Origin: Sphingomonas sp. JUb134
Lineage (GTDB): Bacteria > Pseudomonadota > Alphaproteobacteria > Sphingomonadales > Sphingomonadaceae
Length of the DNA: 64,000 nt
Direction of reading: 5' to 3'
Assembly (NCBI RefSeq): GCF_004341505.2
Contig: NZ_SLYP02000001.1
Coordinates: 2,442,501-2,506,500, forward strand
Position 1 is the stretch's first letter. Each line of letters opens with the position of its first letter. Below are positions 53,166-62,522 of the stretch, in pieces. Made by a program: the position numbers and the translations under genes. Under the pieces are notes generated by a model. The model was given only the letters and a program-made list of their open reading frames with translations. It was not told the DNA's origin and searched no databases.

Positions 53166-53597
53166 TCAGTTGCAGACGCGCACGCGCACCGGATAGCCGT
53201 AGTAGGGATCGAAGCGCTGCTCGTCCCAGCACTGGCGGTGATCGCGATAGCGATAGGCGTAATAGCCGTCGGCGGGATAATAGCCCCGCTCGCGATAGTA
53301 GCGGTCGTCATAGTCATAGGCGTAGCCGCGGTCGCGGTAGTAGCGATCGCGGTACCGGCGGTCGTTGGCGCTGGATGCGAGCGCTGCGCCCAGCACCACG
53401 CCGACGACACCGGCCGCAATCGCCGGACCGGCCGAGCTGCGCCCGCGATAGCCGCGATAGCCGGGGTAGTAGCCGTGGTAGCCGCCGTGCGGGTAATAGC
53501 CGCCGCGGTAGCGCTGGGCCTCTGCAGGCGCCGACGCGGTCAGCGCAGTGGCGGCAAGCGCGACGCCCAGCCCGGCCTTCTTCAACAAGGATTTCAT
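53166..53597 (-). CDS. Exported Tyr/Gly/Arg-rich protein with glycine-zipper segment
   Basis: A 143-aa protein with a signal peptide (MKSLLKKAGLGVALAATAL, cut near AEAQ). It then has a Gly/Tyr repeat (YRGGYYPHGGYHGYYPGYRG), a hydrophobic glycine-zipper-like helix (GPAIAAGVVGVVLGAALASS), a DRYYRDRGYAYDYDDRYY region and a C-terminal CWDEQRFDPYYGYPVRVRVC with two Cys. Proteins of this type occur in sphingomonad envelopes; role unknown. The 17 upstream codons were rejected in favour of the signal peptide start. Confidence 0.78.
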   Translation of the reverse strand: MKSLLKKAGLGVALAATALTASAPAEAQRYRGGYYPHGGYHGYYPGYRGYRGRSSAGPAIAAGVVGVVLGAALASSANDRRYRDRYYRDRGYAYDYDDRYYRERGYYPADGYYAYRYRDHRQCWDEQRFDPYYGYPVRVRVCN

Positions 53598-53730
53598 CTC
53601 CGAACTCCTCCTCTCTTCTCGCGTCCGGGCGTGACGGAGATCACGCAACGGGCACGACAGGCAGGCAGTAGCGCGGATGCGCTGAACCGGGGGGTAACCC
53701 GTTGTTCAGCCAGGGTTTAGTCGGACAGCA

Positions 53731-53768
53731 AAGAGGCGCCGGATGCTGGTGCATCCGACGCCTCTTGC
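53731..53768 (-). terminator. Terminator downstream of typA (bidirectional stem)
   Basis: A 16-bp stem with one mismatch: AAGAGGCGCCGGATGC (53731-53746) against GCATCCGACGCCTCTT (53751-53766), loop TGGT. On the minus strand the stem is followed by TTTGC. It lies 35 bases past the typA stop. Confidence 0.8.
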
Positions 53769-53801
53769 GTTGGTTCGCAGATCGCGAAGGCTAGGCCGGG
53801 A

Positions 53802-55640
53802 TCAGGCCGCCTTCGAACGCGACATGCGCTTGCGCACGTTGGGGTCGAGGAAGCGCTTGCGCAGCCGGATGTTCTTCGGCGTGACTTCCACCATCTCATC
53901 GTCGTCGATGTAGGCGATCGCCTGCTCCAGCGTCATCTTCTTCGGCGGGGTCAGGCGGATGGCATCGTCCTTGCCGCCCGATGCGCGGAAGTTGGTCAGC
54001 TGCTTCGCCTTCATCGGGTTGACCTCGAGGTCATCCGTCTTGGCGTTCTCGCCGATGATCATGCCCTCGTAGAGGGCCTCGCCGTGGCCAACGAACAGGA
54101 TGCCGCGGTCCTCGAGCGGGCCGAGCGCATAGCCCTGGGCCTCGCCGGCGCCGTTGGAGATGAGCACGCCGTTCTTGCGGCCCTCGATGGTGCCCTTGAA
54201 GGGGCCATAGCGCTCGAACAGGCGGTTCATGATGCCGGTGCCGCGCGTGTCCGACAGGAACTCGCCGTGGTAGCCGATGAGGCCACGCGACGGTGCCGAG
54301 AAGGTGATGCGGGTCTTGCCGCCACCCGACGGACGCATGTCCGTCATCTCGGCCTTGCGCTGGTTCATCTTGTCGACGACCGTGCCCGAGAACTCGTCGT
54401 CCACGTCGATCACCACCGTCTCGTACGGCTCGGTCTTGGCGCCGTTCTCGTCGGTGCCGAACAGCACGCGCGGACGACTGATGCCGAGCTCGAAGCCCTC
54501 GCGGCGCATCGTCTCGATCAGCACGCCCAGCTGAAGCTCGCCGCGGCCGGCGACTTCGAAGCTGTCCTTGTCCTCGCTCTCGGTGACCTTGATCGCGACG
54601 TTGGACTCCGCTTCGCGCTCCAGGCGATCGCGGATCATGCGGCTGGTGACCTTCGAACCCTCACGGCCCGCCATCGGCGAGTCGTTGACGGCGAAGCGCA
54701 TCGACAGCGTCGGCGGATCGATCGGCTGCGCCTGGATCGCCTCGGTGACGGTCGTGTCGCAGATCGTGTTCGACACGGTTGCGACGGCGAGACCGGCGAG
54801 CGAGATGATGTCGCCAGCCTTCGCCTCTTCGGTGGGCACACGCTCCAGACCCTGGAAGGTCATGATCTTGGACGCGCGGCCGGTCTCGATCACGTTGCCC
54901 GCCATGTCGAGCGCGTGGATCGGCTGGTTGAGCTTCACCGTGCCGGACTGGACGCGACCGGTGAGGATGCGGCCGAGGAAGTTGTCGCGATCGAGCAGCG
55001 TCACCAGGAAGCTGAACGGCGCGTCGACGTCGAGGTTCGGCGCCGGCACGTGGCTGACGATCTTCTCGAACAGCGGGATCAGCGTGCCTTCGCGCGCGTC
55101 GGGGTTGTCCGAGGCATAGCCGTTGCGGCCCGACGCGTAGAGCACCGGGAAGTCGAGCTGCTCGTCGGTCGCGTCGAGCGAGACGAACAGGTCGAAGACC
55201 TCGTCCAGCACTTCCTGCACGCGGCTGTCCGAACGGTCGATCTTGTTGACGACGACGATCGGCTTGAGGCCGAGCTTCAGCGCCTTCCCGGTCACGAACT
55301 TCGTCTGCGGCATCGCGCCTTCCGACGAATCGACCAGCAGGATCACGCCGTCGACCATCGAGAGGATGCGCTCCACCTCACCGCCGAAGTCGGCGTGGCC
55401 GGGCGTGTCGACGATGTTGATGCGGACCGGCTCGCCGCCGCCCGGAGGCGCCCATTCGACCGAGGTCGGCTTGGCGAGAATGGTGATCCCGCGCTCCTTC
55501 TCGAGGTCGTTCGAGTCCATCGCGCGCTCTTCCACGCGCTGGTTGTCGCGGAAGGTGCCCGACTGGCGGAACAGCTGGTCGACAAGGGTGGTTTTGCCAT
55601 GATCGACGTGCGCGATGATGGCGATGTTGCGCAGGCTCAT
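53802..55640 (-). CDS. typA: Ribosome-associated GTPase TypA/BipA
   Basis: Translational GTPase needed for ribosome assembly and growth under stress. The 612-aa product has G1 [17 protein letters not shown]3 [17 protein letters not shown]4 [11 protein letters not shown] and G5 YASGRNG, followed by the domain 3/5 segments and the TypA-specific C-terminal domain ([18 protein letters not shown] and [17 protein letters not shown]). ATG 55640 starts [15 protein letters not shown]. Confidence 0.97.
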   Translation of the reverse strand: MSLRNIAIIAHVDHGKTTLVDQLFRQSGTFRDNQRVEERAMDSNDLEKERGITILAKPTSVEWAPPGGGEPVRINIVDTPGHADFGGEVERILSMVDGVILLVDSSEGAMPQTKFVTGKALKLGLKPIVVVNKIDRSDSRVQEVLDEVFDLFVSLDATDEQLDFPVLYASGRNGYASDNPDAREGTLIPLFEKIVSHVPAPNLDVDAPFSFLVTLLDRDNFLGRILTGRVQSGTVKLNQPIHALDMAGNVIETGRASKIMTFQGLERVPTEEAKAGDIISLAGLAVATVSNTICDTTVTEAIQAQPIDPPTLSMRFAVNDSPMAGREGSKVTSRMIRDRLEREAESNVAIKVTESEDKDSFEVAGRGELQLGVLIETMRREGFELGISRPRVLFGTDENGAKTEPYETVVIDVDDEFSGTVVDKMNQRKAEMTDMRPSGGGKTRITFSAPSRGLIGYHGEFLSDTRGTGIMNRLFERYGPFKGTIEGRKNGVLISNGAGEAQGYALGPLEDRGILFVGHGEALYEGMIIGENAKTDDLEVNPMKAKQLTNFRASGGKDDAIRLTPPKKMTLEQAIAYIDDDEMVEVTPKNIRLRKRFLDPNVRKRMSRSKAA

Positions 55641-55721
55641 TCAATTTCCCGGAAAGTGGCCGACGCAGTGCGCGGGCGGTTTCGGCGCGGCCCTTAGCTT
55701 ATTTCCTGCGCCGCGGAAAGG

Positions 55722-56675
55722 TCATTCGACGAAGCGGCCGCCGTCGAGCACGGCCAGCGGATCGGAAATCGTCAACATCTCTTCCAGCGCGCGGCGCTTG
55801 TCGGGCTGGCGTGCATACCAGCGCTCCCAGATCCGTTGCCCCATCCAATATCCGGCCTCGCCAGGCCAGCCCTCGGGCGCGCTGCCGTAGTTCCCGACCC
55901 AGCGATGCATCGCGACCTCCGCGGGCGAGCCGCGCGCCGGATCGCCCTTGGTGTCGGCGGTGGTCGCCAGGTCGGCCTTGAGCATCTGCCAGAGCGCGGC
56001 CTCGCGGGCGCTGCCCCAGGCCGCGCGCTTGGGGTCCATCTCGGTTCCGGTCGCCAGCGCGGCGATGAAGTCGGCCGCGCCCTCGGCCAGCACGGCGCGT
56101 AGCAGCGGTCCGCCAGGCGACGGCTCGTCGCCGTCCCGCTGCAACGCGTGGACGGTCTCGTGCGCATAGAATTGCCGGAGCACGGCGCGCAGTGCCTCGG
56201 GACTGCCGGAGATCCTGCACAGCGTCTCCAGTCCGAGCACCTGCATGTCCGGCGCTGCGGTTCCGCCGGAATTGTCGGCCCCCACCACCAGGTAGATGCG
56301 GGGAAGTGGGCGGTCCGGAAACAGGGCACTCAGCGCGAGATAGGTGGCGCGAAGCTCCGGCGTTGTGGCCTTGACGACCGGCAGGCATTCCCGAACCGCT
56401 TCGGTATAGAGGCCGCGCTTGGCGGCGACGGTGCGCGCCAGATGGGCGGCATCGCGGATGCGACCGGGGGTGAACACCCGCACGCCTTCGCTGGCGCCGT
56501 CCAGATAGTCGCGCTGGATCTGCTCGGCCGTCAGCGGGCCCTCCGTGCGCGCGAGCAACGCCGCGAAGCGGTCGGCATCGCCGGTCTCGATTTCCGCAGT
56601 CAGCGGGTCGACGGCAGGCGGCGGAACCTCCACTTGGCCAAGCACAAGCGCGGCCCCGATCAGCAACTCCAGCAA
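55722..56675 (-). CDS. Putative zinc protease with HETVH motif (DUF2268-like)
   Basis: A 317-aa protein with a short hydrophobic N-terminus (MLELLIGAALVLGQ), probably a signal. It has IYLVVGADNSGGTAAPDM, then FYAHETVHALQRDGDEPSPG (HExxH with Glu), and a downstream EGAADFIAALATGTEM whose Glu could be the third zinc ligand, as in gluzincin-like DUF2268 proteases. The C-terminal YWMGQRIWERWYARQPDK is also typical. The substrate is unknown. Divergent from telA across 91 bases. Confidence 0.7.
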   Translation of the reverse strand: MLELLIGAALVLGQVEVPPPAVDPLTAEIETGDADRFAALLARTEGPLTAEQIQRDYLDGASEGVRVFTPGRIRDAAHLARTVAAKRGLYTEAVRECLPVVKATTPELRATYLALSALFPDRPLPRIYLVVGADNSGGTAAPDMQVLGLETLCRISGSPEALRAVLRQFYAHETVHALQRDGDEPSPGGPLLRAVLAEGAADFIAALATGTEMDPKRAAWGSAREAALWQMLKADLATTADTKGDPARGSPAEVAMHRWVGNYGSAPEGWPGEAGYWMGQRIWERWYARQPDKRRALEEMLTISDPLAVLDGGRFVE

Positions 56676-56713
56676 TGTACCCCCCTGCGACGCGTGTTAT
56701 TTGCCTGATACAC

Positions 56714-56741
56714 TTGCACGGCCGCGGCAAGCAACTATCCT
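56714..56741 (+). promoter_or_regulatory. Candidate promoter of the telA-xpaC operon
   Basis: -35 TTGCAC (56714-56719), a 16-base spacer and -10 TATCCT (56736-56741); ATG is 26 bases downstream with AGGAG. Confidence 0.5.
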
Positions 56742-56766
56742 CAAGGGACCAAGCACAGGAGACGAT

Positions 56767-57960
56767 ATGGCGACGCAGGTGGCGGAACAGGAGCTGAAAC
56801 TCGAAGCGCCGGATCCCGTGCCCGCCGTGACGCCTGCCAAGGCTGCCGGGCTGGTGCCGGTGGACGACAAGAAGAAGTCGGAGCTGGAGACCCGCGTCGA
56901 CAGCTTCATCGAGGACCTGATCGCACAGGACGTGAACTCGCCCGAGTTCGGCAAGCGGGTGGACGCGATCACCAACATGGGCGCGCGCGAGATCCGCGAG
57001 GCGGCGGGCCAGTCGAACCGCTTCCTGGACCGGCCGGTGAAGGCGATGGACCGCGAGAACGGCGTCGGTGCCGACCTCGCCCAGCTGCGCCGCACGATCG
57101 AGGACCTCGATCCCGGCAAGCAGGGCAACCTGCTGGCGCCCAAGAAGCTGTTCGGCATCCTGCCGTTCGGCAACAAGATGCGCGACTATTTCGACAGCTA
57201 TAAGAGCTCGCAGACCCACATCGCGCAGATCCTCAAGAGCCTGCAGTCCGGCAAGGACGAGCTGCTGATGGACAATGCCGCGATCGACGTGGAGCGGCAG
57301 AACCTGTGGGCGGCGATGGGCCGGCTGGAGCAGATGATCTATCTCTCCAAGGAGATGGATCGCAAGCTGGAGGACCGGGCCAACGACCTGGACCATAGCG
57401 ATCCCGCCAAGGCCAAGGCGATCCGCGAGACCGCGCTGTTCTATGTCCGCCAGCGTACCCAGGATTTGCTCACCCAGATGGCGGTGACGGTGCAGGGCTA
57501 TCTGGCGCTGGACCTGGTCAAGAAGAACAATGTCGAGCTGGTGAAGGGCGTCGATCGCGCCTCCACCACCACGGTCGGCGCGCTGCGCACGGCGGTGACG
57601 GTGGCGCAGGCGCTCACCAACCAGAAGCTGGTGCTCGAACAGATCACCGCGCTCAACACCACGACCGCGAACATCATCGATTCGACGGGCAAGCTGCTCA
57701 AGTCGCAGACCGCGCAGATCCACGAGCAGGCGGCGGCCTCCACCATCCCGGTCGAGACGCTGCAGCGCGCGTTCCAGAACATCTACGACACGATGGACGC
57801 GATCGACGTGTTCAAGCTGAAGGCGCTCGACAGCATGAAGACGACGGTCAACACGCTGTCGAACGAAGTCGAGCGGTCGAAGGGCTATATCGCCCGGGCG
57901 GAAGGTGCCGCGCAGAACGCGGGTGGCGGCGGCGAGACCTTCAAGCTCGAGGCGCTGTAA
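56767..57960 (+). CDS. TelA family toxic-anion-resistance-like protein
   Basis: A 397-aa cytoplasmic protein of the TelA family (tellurite/toxic-anion resistance, found with XpaC in Firmicutes). Features are KKLFGILPFGNKMRDYFDSY at about residue 120, SLQSGKDELLMDNAAIDVE, and YLALDLVKKNNVELVKGVDRA. It is largely helical. Family function is uncertain: cell-envelope stress or phage and antimicrobial tolerance have been proposed. ATG 56767 has AGGAG five bases upstream. The downstream gene starts nine bases after the stop. Confidence 0.88.
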   Translation: MATQVAEQELKLEAPDPVPAVTPAKAAGLVPVDDKKKSELETRVDSFIEDLIAQDVNSPEFGKRVDAITNMGAREIREAAGQSNRFLDRPVKAMDRENGVGADLAQLRRTIEDLDPGKQGNLLAPKKLFGILPFGNKMRDYFDSYKSSQTHIAQILKSLQSGKDELLMDNAAIDVERQNLWAAMGRLEQMIYLSKEMDRKLEDRANDLDHSDPAKAKAIRETALFYVRQRTQDLLTQMAVTVQGYLALDLVKKNNVELVKGVDRASTTTVGALRTAVTVAQALTNQKLVLEQITALNTTTANIIDSTGKLLKSQTAQIHEQAAASTIPVETLQRAFQNIYDTMDAIDVFKLKALDSMKTTVNTLSNEVERSKGYIARAEGAAQNAGGGGETFKLEAL

Positions 57961-57969
57961 GGAACCCCT

Positions 57970-58680
57970 ATGCAGAGCGAAGTCGACCACCAGATTGCCC
58001 GATCGACCGAAGTGCTGGAGCGATCGCGCGACCGTTATCGCGGCGGTGCGCAGCGCGTGAAGCGCAGGCGCGAGGCCGAGGTGCTGCGGCGGCTGGGCCG
58101 CATCGCCGCGGCCGACCTCGCGATCCTGATCGGGGCGCTGGTAGTCGGCTGGTTCGTACCGCTGGGGATCGGCGGGGCGATGCTGGTGATGGCGCTGCTG
58201 ATCGCCGCCACCGCGCTGTTCGCGATCTTCCCGGTGGTGAAGGCGGCCACGCCCGAGACGTTCGCGACGGCGCCGCTGAAGGCGCTGCCGCAGCAGACCG
58301 AGCGCTGGCTCGAGACGCAGCGCCCCGCCCTGCCCGCGCCGGCACGTACGCTCACCGACTCAATCGGCGTGCGGCTCGATACGCTCAGCCAGCAGCTGGG
58401 CGCGCTCGACGAGCGCGAGCCCGCGGCGGCCGAGGTGCGCAAGCTGGTCGGCGAACAGCTGCCCGAGCTGGTGCGCGGCTACCAGCGCGTGCCCGAGCCG
58501 CTGCGCCGGGTGGAGCGCAACGGCCGCACCCCGGACGACCAGCTGGTCGAGGGGCTGAAGCTGATCGACGAGGAGATCGCCGACATGAGCCGGCAGCTGG
58601 CGCAGGGCGACCTGGACAGCCTGGCGACGCGCAACCGCTACCTCCAGATCAAATATCGCGACGACGAGACGCTGGCGTAG
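57970..58680 (+). CDS. XpaC-like membrane protein paired with TelA
   Basis: A 236-aa protein: a basic N-terminus (ERSRDRYRGGAQRVKRRREA), two hydrophobic segments (about residues 49-67 and 70-89), and a long helical cytoplasmic domain ending DLDSLATRNRYLQIKYRDDE. The pair TelA plus a two-helix membrane protein resembles the xpaC-telA operon of other bacteria; the XpaC call rests mainly on this context. Start ATG 57970. Confidence 0.65.
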   Translation: MQSEVDHQIARSTEVLERSRDRYRGGAQRVKRRREAEVLRRLGRIAAADLAILIGALVVGWFVPLGIGGAMLVMALLIAATALFAIFPVVKAATPETFATAPLKALPQQTERWLETQRPALPAPARTLTDSIGVRLDTLSQQLGALDEREPAAAEVRKLVGEQLPELVRGYQRVPEPLRRVERNGRTPDDQLVEGLKLIDEEIADMSRQLAQGDLDSLATRNRYLQIKYRDDETLA

Positions 58681-58745
58681 CAGGCCGGCAGAGGCGTAGC
58701 ATCGCGTCCGAGACGGGCCTGCGCCCGCTTTCGAGGAGAGTCGCG

Positions 58746-59165
58746 ATGACGGTGCGTCCTGCCTTGATCCCGGTGCTGCGCTATGCCGATGCGCCGCATG
58801 CGATCGACTTCCTGTGCGCGGCCTTTGGCTTCGTGCGCCATGCCGTCTACAGCGACGCGGACACCTCCCGAGTGGACCATGCCGAGCTGGTTTGGGCGGG
58901 GCAGATGATCCTGGTGTCGTCTGCAATCGACACGCCCTTTGCACAGGCGGCGCGCATGCGCACGGCTGCCGAGGCGGGCTGCGTGACCCAGTCGCTCTAC
59001 CTGGTGGTGGACGATGTGGACGGCCATGCCGCGACGGCGGCGGCAGCGGGCGCCGAGGTCTTCCTGCCGCCCGAGGACCAGCCCTATGGGGGCCGCAGCT
59101 ACAGCGCCCGCGATCCCGAGGGGAACGCCTGGACGTTTGGCAGCTACGATCCCTATGCGGGCTGA
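58746..59165 (+). CDS. VOC superfamily (glyoxalase/bleomycin-resistance-like) protein
   Basis: A 139-aa protein with two beta-alpha-beta-beta-beta modules: ALIPVLRYADAPHAIDFL, HAELVWAGQMILV, LYLVVDDVDGHAATA and GGRSYSARDPEGNAWTFGSY, the typical phosphoribosyl-like VOC pattern that binds metal through His and Glu. The substrate cannot be inferred. Start ATG 58746 with GAGGAGA upstream. Confidence 0.88.
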   Translation: MTVRPALIPVLRYADAPHAIDFLCAAFGFVRHAVYSDADTSRVDHAELVWAGQMILVSSAIDTPFAQAARMRTAAEAGCVTQSLYLVVDDVDGHAATAAAAGAEVFLPPEDQPYGGRSYSARDPEGNAWTFGSYDPYAG

Positions 59166-59215
59166 GGTCGGCTGATCCGCAGCGCGGGTTGGACAGAGGG
59201 GCCGGGCCTGCCCAC

Positions 59216-60463
59216 ATGGCGGGCGTGACCGATACCGTTCTTCTGGAAGCGCCCGACACCGACCCGCCCCGCCAGCCGCAATGGACGGCATATGGGACGC
59301 GCGCCTACCGCCGCATCAGCCTGGCGCTGTTCCTGGCCGGGTTCGCCACCTTTTCGCTGATCTACTGCGTGCAGCCGCTGCTGCCGGAGTTCGCGCGCGA
59401 CTTCGGCGTGGCGCCGGGGATTGCATCGCTGGCGCTGTCGCTGACCACCGGCTTGCTGGCGCTGGCGATCTTCGTCGCGGGCGCCTTTTCGCAGATGGTG
59501 CCGCGGCGTGGGCTGATGTTCGTGTCGATGGCAGGCGCAGCCGTGCTCAACCTTGCCGCGGCGCTGACGCCGAGCTTCTCCCTGCTGCTCGCGGCGCGTG
59601 CGCTGGTAGGGCTCGTGCTGGGTGGCGTGCCGGCGGTGGCGATGGCCTATCTGGCCGAGGAGATCGAGCCGGCCCACCTGGGGCGTGCCATGGGCCTCTA
59701 CGTCGCGGGCACGGCGTTCGGCGGCATGGCGGGGCGCGTCGGCATGGGCCTGGCGACCGACCTGACCAGCTGGCGCGGGGCGATGGGGCTGTTGGGGGCA
59801 CTCGACCTGGCGGCGGCGGTGGGTTTCGTGCTGCTGCTGCCGGCGTCGCGCAACTTCGCGGTGGTGCGGGGCTTCGACCTTCGCTTTCACCTTCGGACGT
59901 GGCGGGCGCATCTGCGCGACCCCCGGCTGATGCGGCTGTTCACCCTCGCCTTCCTGCTGATGAGCGTGTTCGTGGCGCTGTTCAACTATGCCGGGTTCCG
60001 GCTGGCAGCAGCACCCTATCACCTGGGGCAGACGGCGAGCAGCATGATCTTCCTGACCTATGCGCTGGGCATGGTCGCCTCCTCCAGCGCGGGGCGGCTC
60101 GCCGACCGGCATGGCCGGGCGCGCACGCTGGGCGTGGGGCTGGCGCTGCTGCTCGCCGGGATCGCGCTCACCCTGTCGGCGAGCCTGGTGTGGATCGTGG
60201 CCGGCATCACGCTGCTGACGATCGGCTTCTTCATCGGCCATTCGGTGGCGAGCGGCTGGGTCGGGCGGGTAGCGCAGGGCGCGAAGGGGCATGCGGCGTC
60301 GCTGTACCTGCTGTTCTACTATGTCGGGTCGAGCGTAACGGGGACGCTGGGCGGCTGGTTCTGGGAGCATGGCGGATGGCATGCGCTTGCGGCGCTGACG
60401 GCGGTGCTGACGCTGCTAGGGTTTTGGGTGCTGGTGTCGCTGGCGCGGTCTAGCCGGGCGTAG
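59216..60463 (+). CDS. MFS transporter (YnfM/AraJ-like)
   Basis: A 415-aa, 12-helix major facilitator. The loop 2-3 motif is FSQMVPRRGLMFVSM; the motif after helix 8 is GRLADRHGRARTLG; helix 5 has the exporter-type YVAGTAFGGMAGRVGMG. The pattern fits drug/arabinose-efflux-like MFS, exporting an unknown compound. The ATG at 59216 is preferred because it yields a short polar leader before helix 1. It is convergent with the acyl-CoA synthetase gene, with three repeats between. Confidence 0.88.
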   Translation: MAGVTDTVLLEAPDTDPPRQPQWTAYGTRAYRRISLALFLAGFATFSLIYCVQPLLPEFARDFGVAPGIASLALSLTTGLLALAIFVAGAFSQMVPRRGLMFVSMAGAAVLNLAAALTPSFSLLLAARALVGLVLGGVPAVAMAYLAEEIEPAHLGRAMGLYVAGTAFGGMAGRVGMGLATDLTSWRGAMGLLGALDLAAAVGFVLLLPASRNFAVVRGFDLRFHLRTWRAHLRDPRLMRLFTLAFLLMSVFVALFNYAGFRLAAAPYHLGQTASSMIFLTYALGMVASSSAGRLADRHGRARTLGVGLALLLAGIALTLSASLVWIVAGITLLTIGFFIGHSVASGWVGRVAQGAKGHAASLYLLFYYVGSSVTGTLGGWFWEHGGWHALAALTAVLTLLGFWVLVSLARSSRA

Positions 60464-60499
60464 GCACGCCCGAACCGGGCGGGGTCGTTGCTCCTTAGC

Positions 60500-60656
60500 T
60501 GCCGAGGCCATCCCGACTGGGCCCCGGCCTTCGCCGGGGTACGAGATCGAAGATTGAGGTGCTTCCAAGCTGCGGTGCTCCCGCGGAGGCGGGAACCTCG
60601 GGTCGCGGACAACCGCATTCCTGACCCTGGGCTCCTGCCTGCGCAGGAGCACGGTG
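60500..60656. repeat. Intergenic repeat cluster 7
   Basis: Three hairpins between the convergent MFS and acyl-CoA synthetase genes: 60514-60545 (forward; CCCCGGC/GCCGGGG), 60573-60602 (reverse; CTCCCGC/GCGGGAA, one arm changed) and 60623-60654 (forward; CTCCTGC/GCAGGAG). Confidence 0.82.
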
Positions 60657-60659
60657 GTG

Positions 60660-62408
60660 TCAGGAGCCGGGGGCGAACATCTCCCGGAGCGTTTGCTTCA
60701 GGATCTTGCCGTTGGGGTTGCGGGGCAGCGTCGCCTCGACGAAGCGGATCGCGACCGGCACCTTGAAGGCCGCGAGGCGCGCGCCGACCCAGGCTTGCAG
60801 CTCGGCCTCGTCGGCCTGCGTACCCGGCGCGAGATGGACGACGGCGGCCGGCTGTTCGCCGAGCGTGCGGTGGGGGATGCCGATCAGGGCGCAGTCGGTG
60901 ACCGCCGGGTGCGCGTAGAGCACGTCCTCCACCTCGGCCGCGTAGATGTTCTCGCCGCCGCGGATCACCACGTCCTTCAGGCGATCGACGATGTGGCAGA
61001 AGCCGTCCGCGTCCAGGCGGGCGAGATCCCCGGTGCGGACCCAGCCATCGACGAAGCTGGCGGCGGTTTCCTGCGGCCGGTTCCAATAGCCCCGCACCAC
61101 CATCGGCCCGCGTGCCCAGAGTTCGCCGACTTGGCCGTGCGGAAGCGGCTCGCCGGTTTCAGGGCAGAGGATCTTGAGGTCGGCGGTCGCGACCGGCGGG
61201 CCGCAGCTGGTCGGGCGGGCGAGATAGTCCTCCGCCGCATTGCTGGCGACGGTGGCCATGGTCTCGGTCATGCCCCAGCCGTTGCTGGGCATTGCGCCGA
61301 ATTCCGAGTGGATGCGGCGGGCGAGTTCGGGCGCGGCCGGCGCGCCGCCATAGGCGATGCGGACGAGCGAGGAGAGATCGTGCGCGGGGCGATCGGGGTG
61401 CTCGAGCAGCTGCCAGGCGATGGCGGGAACGCCGCCGATCGCCTCGATCCGCTCCCGCTCGATCAGCGCCATGGCGGCGGCAGGGTCCCATCTGCGCATC
61501 AGCACGATCGTGCCGCCGGTCGCCAGCGCGATCATCAGGAAGGCACTGCACGCGGTGACGTGGAACAGCGGGATCGGCAGCAGCACCGTCTGCGCCGGCA
61601 AGCGCTCCGGCAGCGGCGCCCCGCGCCGCAGCAGCGTGCGGGCGGAGACGAAGGCGGAGGAGAGGATGTTGCTCATCAGGTTGCGGTGGGTGCCGACCGC
61701 ACCCTTGGGACCCCCGGTGGTGCCGCTGGTATAGAAGATGGTGACGGGATCGTCGGGCGCGACCTCCGCTTCGGGGAACGCAGTCTCGGGAAGGCACGCC
61801 CAATCATTCGGGCTGCCGATCAGCGCCTCCAGGAGCTCGGCGTCACCGCCCAGAGGCTCGCGCCAGCCGGAGACGAGCACCGCCTCCAGCGCCGGCAACT
61901 TCGCATAGTGGTCGAGCAGCCGTTCGTGGCGGCGCGCGTCGGCGATCAGCAGGCGGGCGCCGGTGTCGGCGAGCGCGAAGGCGAGTTCGCCGCCGGTCCA
62001 CCAGGCGTTGAGCGGCACGGCGATGGCACCCAGGCTCGCGATCGCCATCAGCGCGATCGGCCATTGCGGGCGGTTGCGCATCGCGATCGCAACCCGGTCG
62101 CCCTTGACGATGCCGCGCGCGGAGAGGGCTGCGGCGAGCGTGGCGACCGCGCGATAGCTCGCCTCGAAGGTGACGCGTTCGTCCTTGTGGACCAGGAACA
62201 GGCGATCGCCATGGGCGCGGGACGCCTGGGCGAGCGCGGCGAGGCTGCGCGGCGCGTGCTTCCAGGTGCGGGTCGGCACGCCGCGGATCGTCACCGTCTC
62301 CATCTCGTACCGCGCGCCGGGTGCGGTGAGCCGCGCCGTCGCCTCCGCGAGGGTGCAGGCGGGCAGGGCCGAGCCCGGCGGCGGTTCGATCGGTTGGTGC
62401 GTGGACAC
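60660..62408 (-). CDS. AMP-dependent acyl-CoA synthetase
   Basis: A 582-aa adenylate-forming ligase that activates a carboxylic acid to its CoA ester. Motifs include TIFYTSGTTGGPKGAVG (P-loop, A3), GWGMTETMA (A5), DGWVRTGDLARLDADGF (A7), RLKDVVIRGGENIYAAEVE (A8) and the catalytic lysine region LPRNPNGKILKQ (A10). The substrate is probably a medium/long-chain fatty or aromatic acid. It is divergent from the TesB-type thioesterase gene 115 bases away, which would remove CoA again; the two may be jointly controlled. Confidence 0.93.
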   Translation of the reverse strand: MSTHQPIEPPPGSALPACTLAEATARLTAPGARYEMETVTIRGVPTRTWKHAPRSLAALAQASRAHGDRLFLVHKDERVTFEASYRAVATLAAALSARGIVKGDRVAIAMRNRPQWPIALMAIASLGAIAVPLNAWWTGGELAFALADTGARLLIADARRHERLLDHYAKLPALEAVLVSGWREPLGGDAELLEALIGSPNDWACLPETAFPEAEVAPDDPVTIFYTSGTTGGPKGAVGTHRNLMSNILSSAFVSARTLLRRGAPLPERLPAQTVLLPIPLFHVTACSAFLMIALATGGTIVLMRRWDPAAAMALIERERIEAIGGVPAIAWQLLEHPDRPAHDLSSLVRIAYGGAPAAPELARRIHSEFGAMPSNGWGMTETMATVASNAAEDYLARPTSCGPPVATADLKILCPETGEPLPHGQVGELWARGPMVVRGYWNRPQETAASFVDGWVRTGDLARLDADGFCHIVDRLKDVVIRGGENIYAAEVEDVLYAHPAVTDCALIGIPHRTLGEQPAAVVHLAPGTQADEAELQAWVGARLAAFKVPVAIRFVEATLPRNPNGKILKQTLREMFAPGS

Positions 62409-62522
62409 GGCGCGGCTTCAAGACCCGGCAGCCGGCGCCGTCAAGCGCGACGGATAAGTGCTTGCCGAATACGTAAAGCATGTGCCTATTGGTACGATCG
62501 GATCGAAGGAACGACTATTCCC

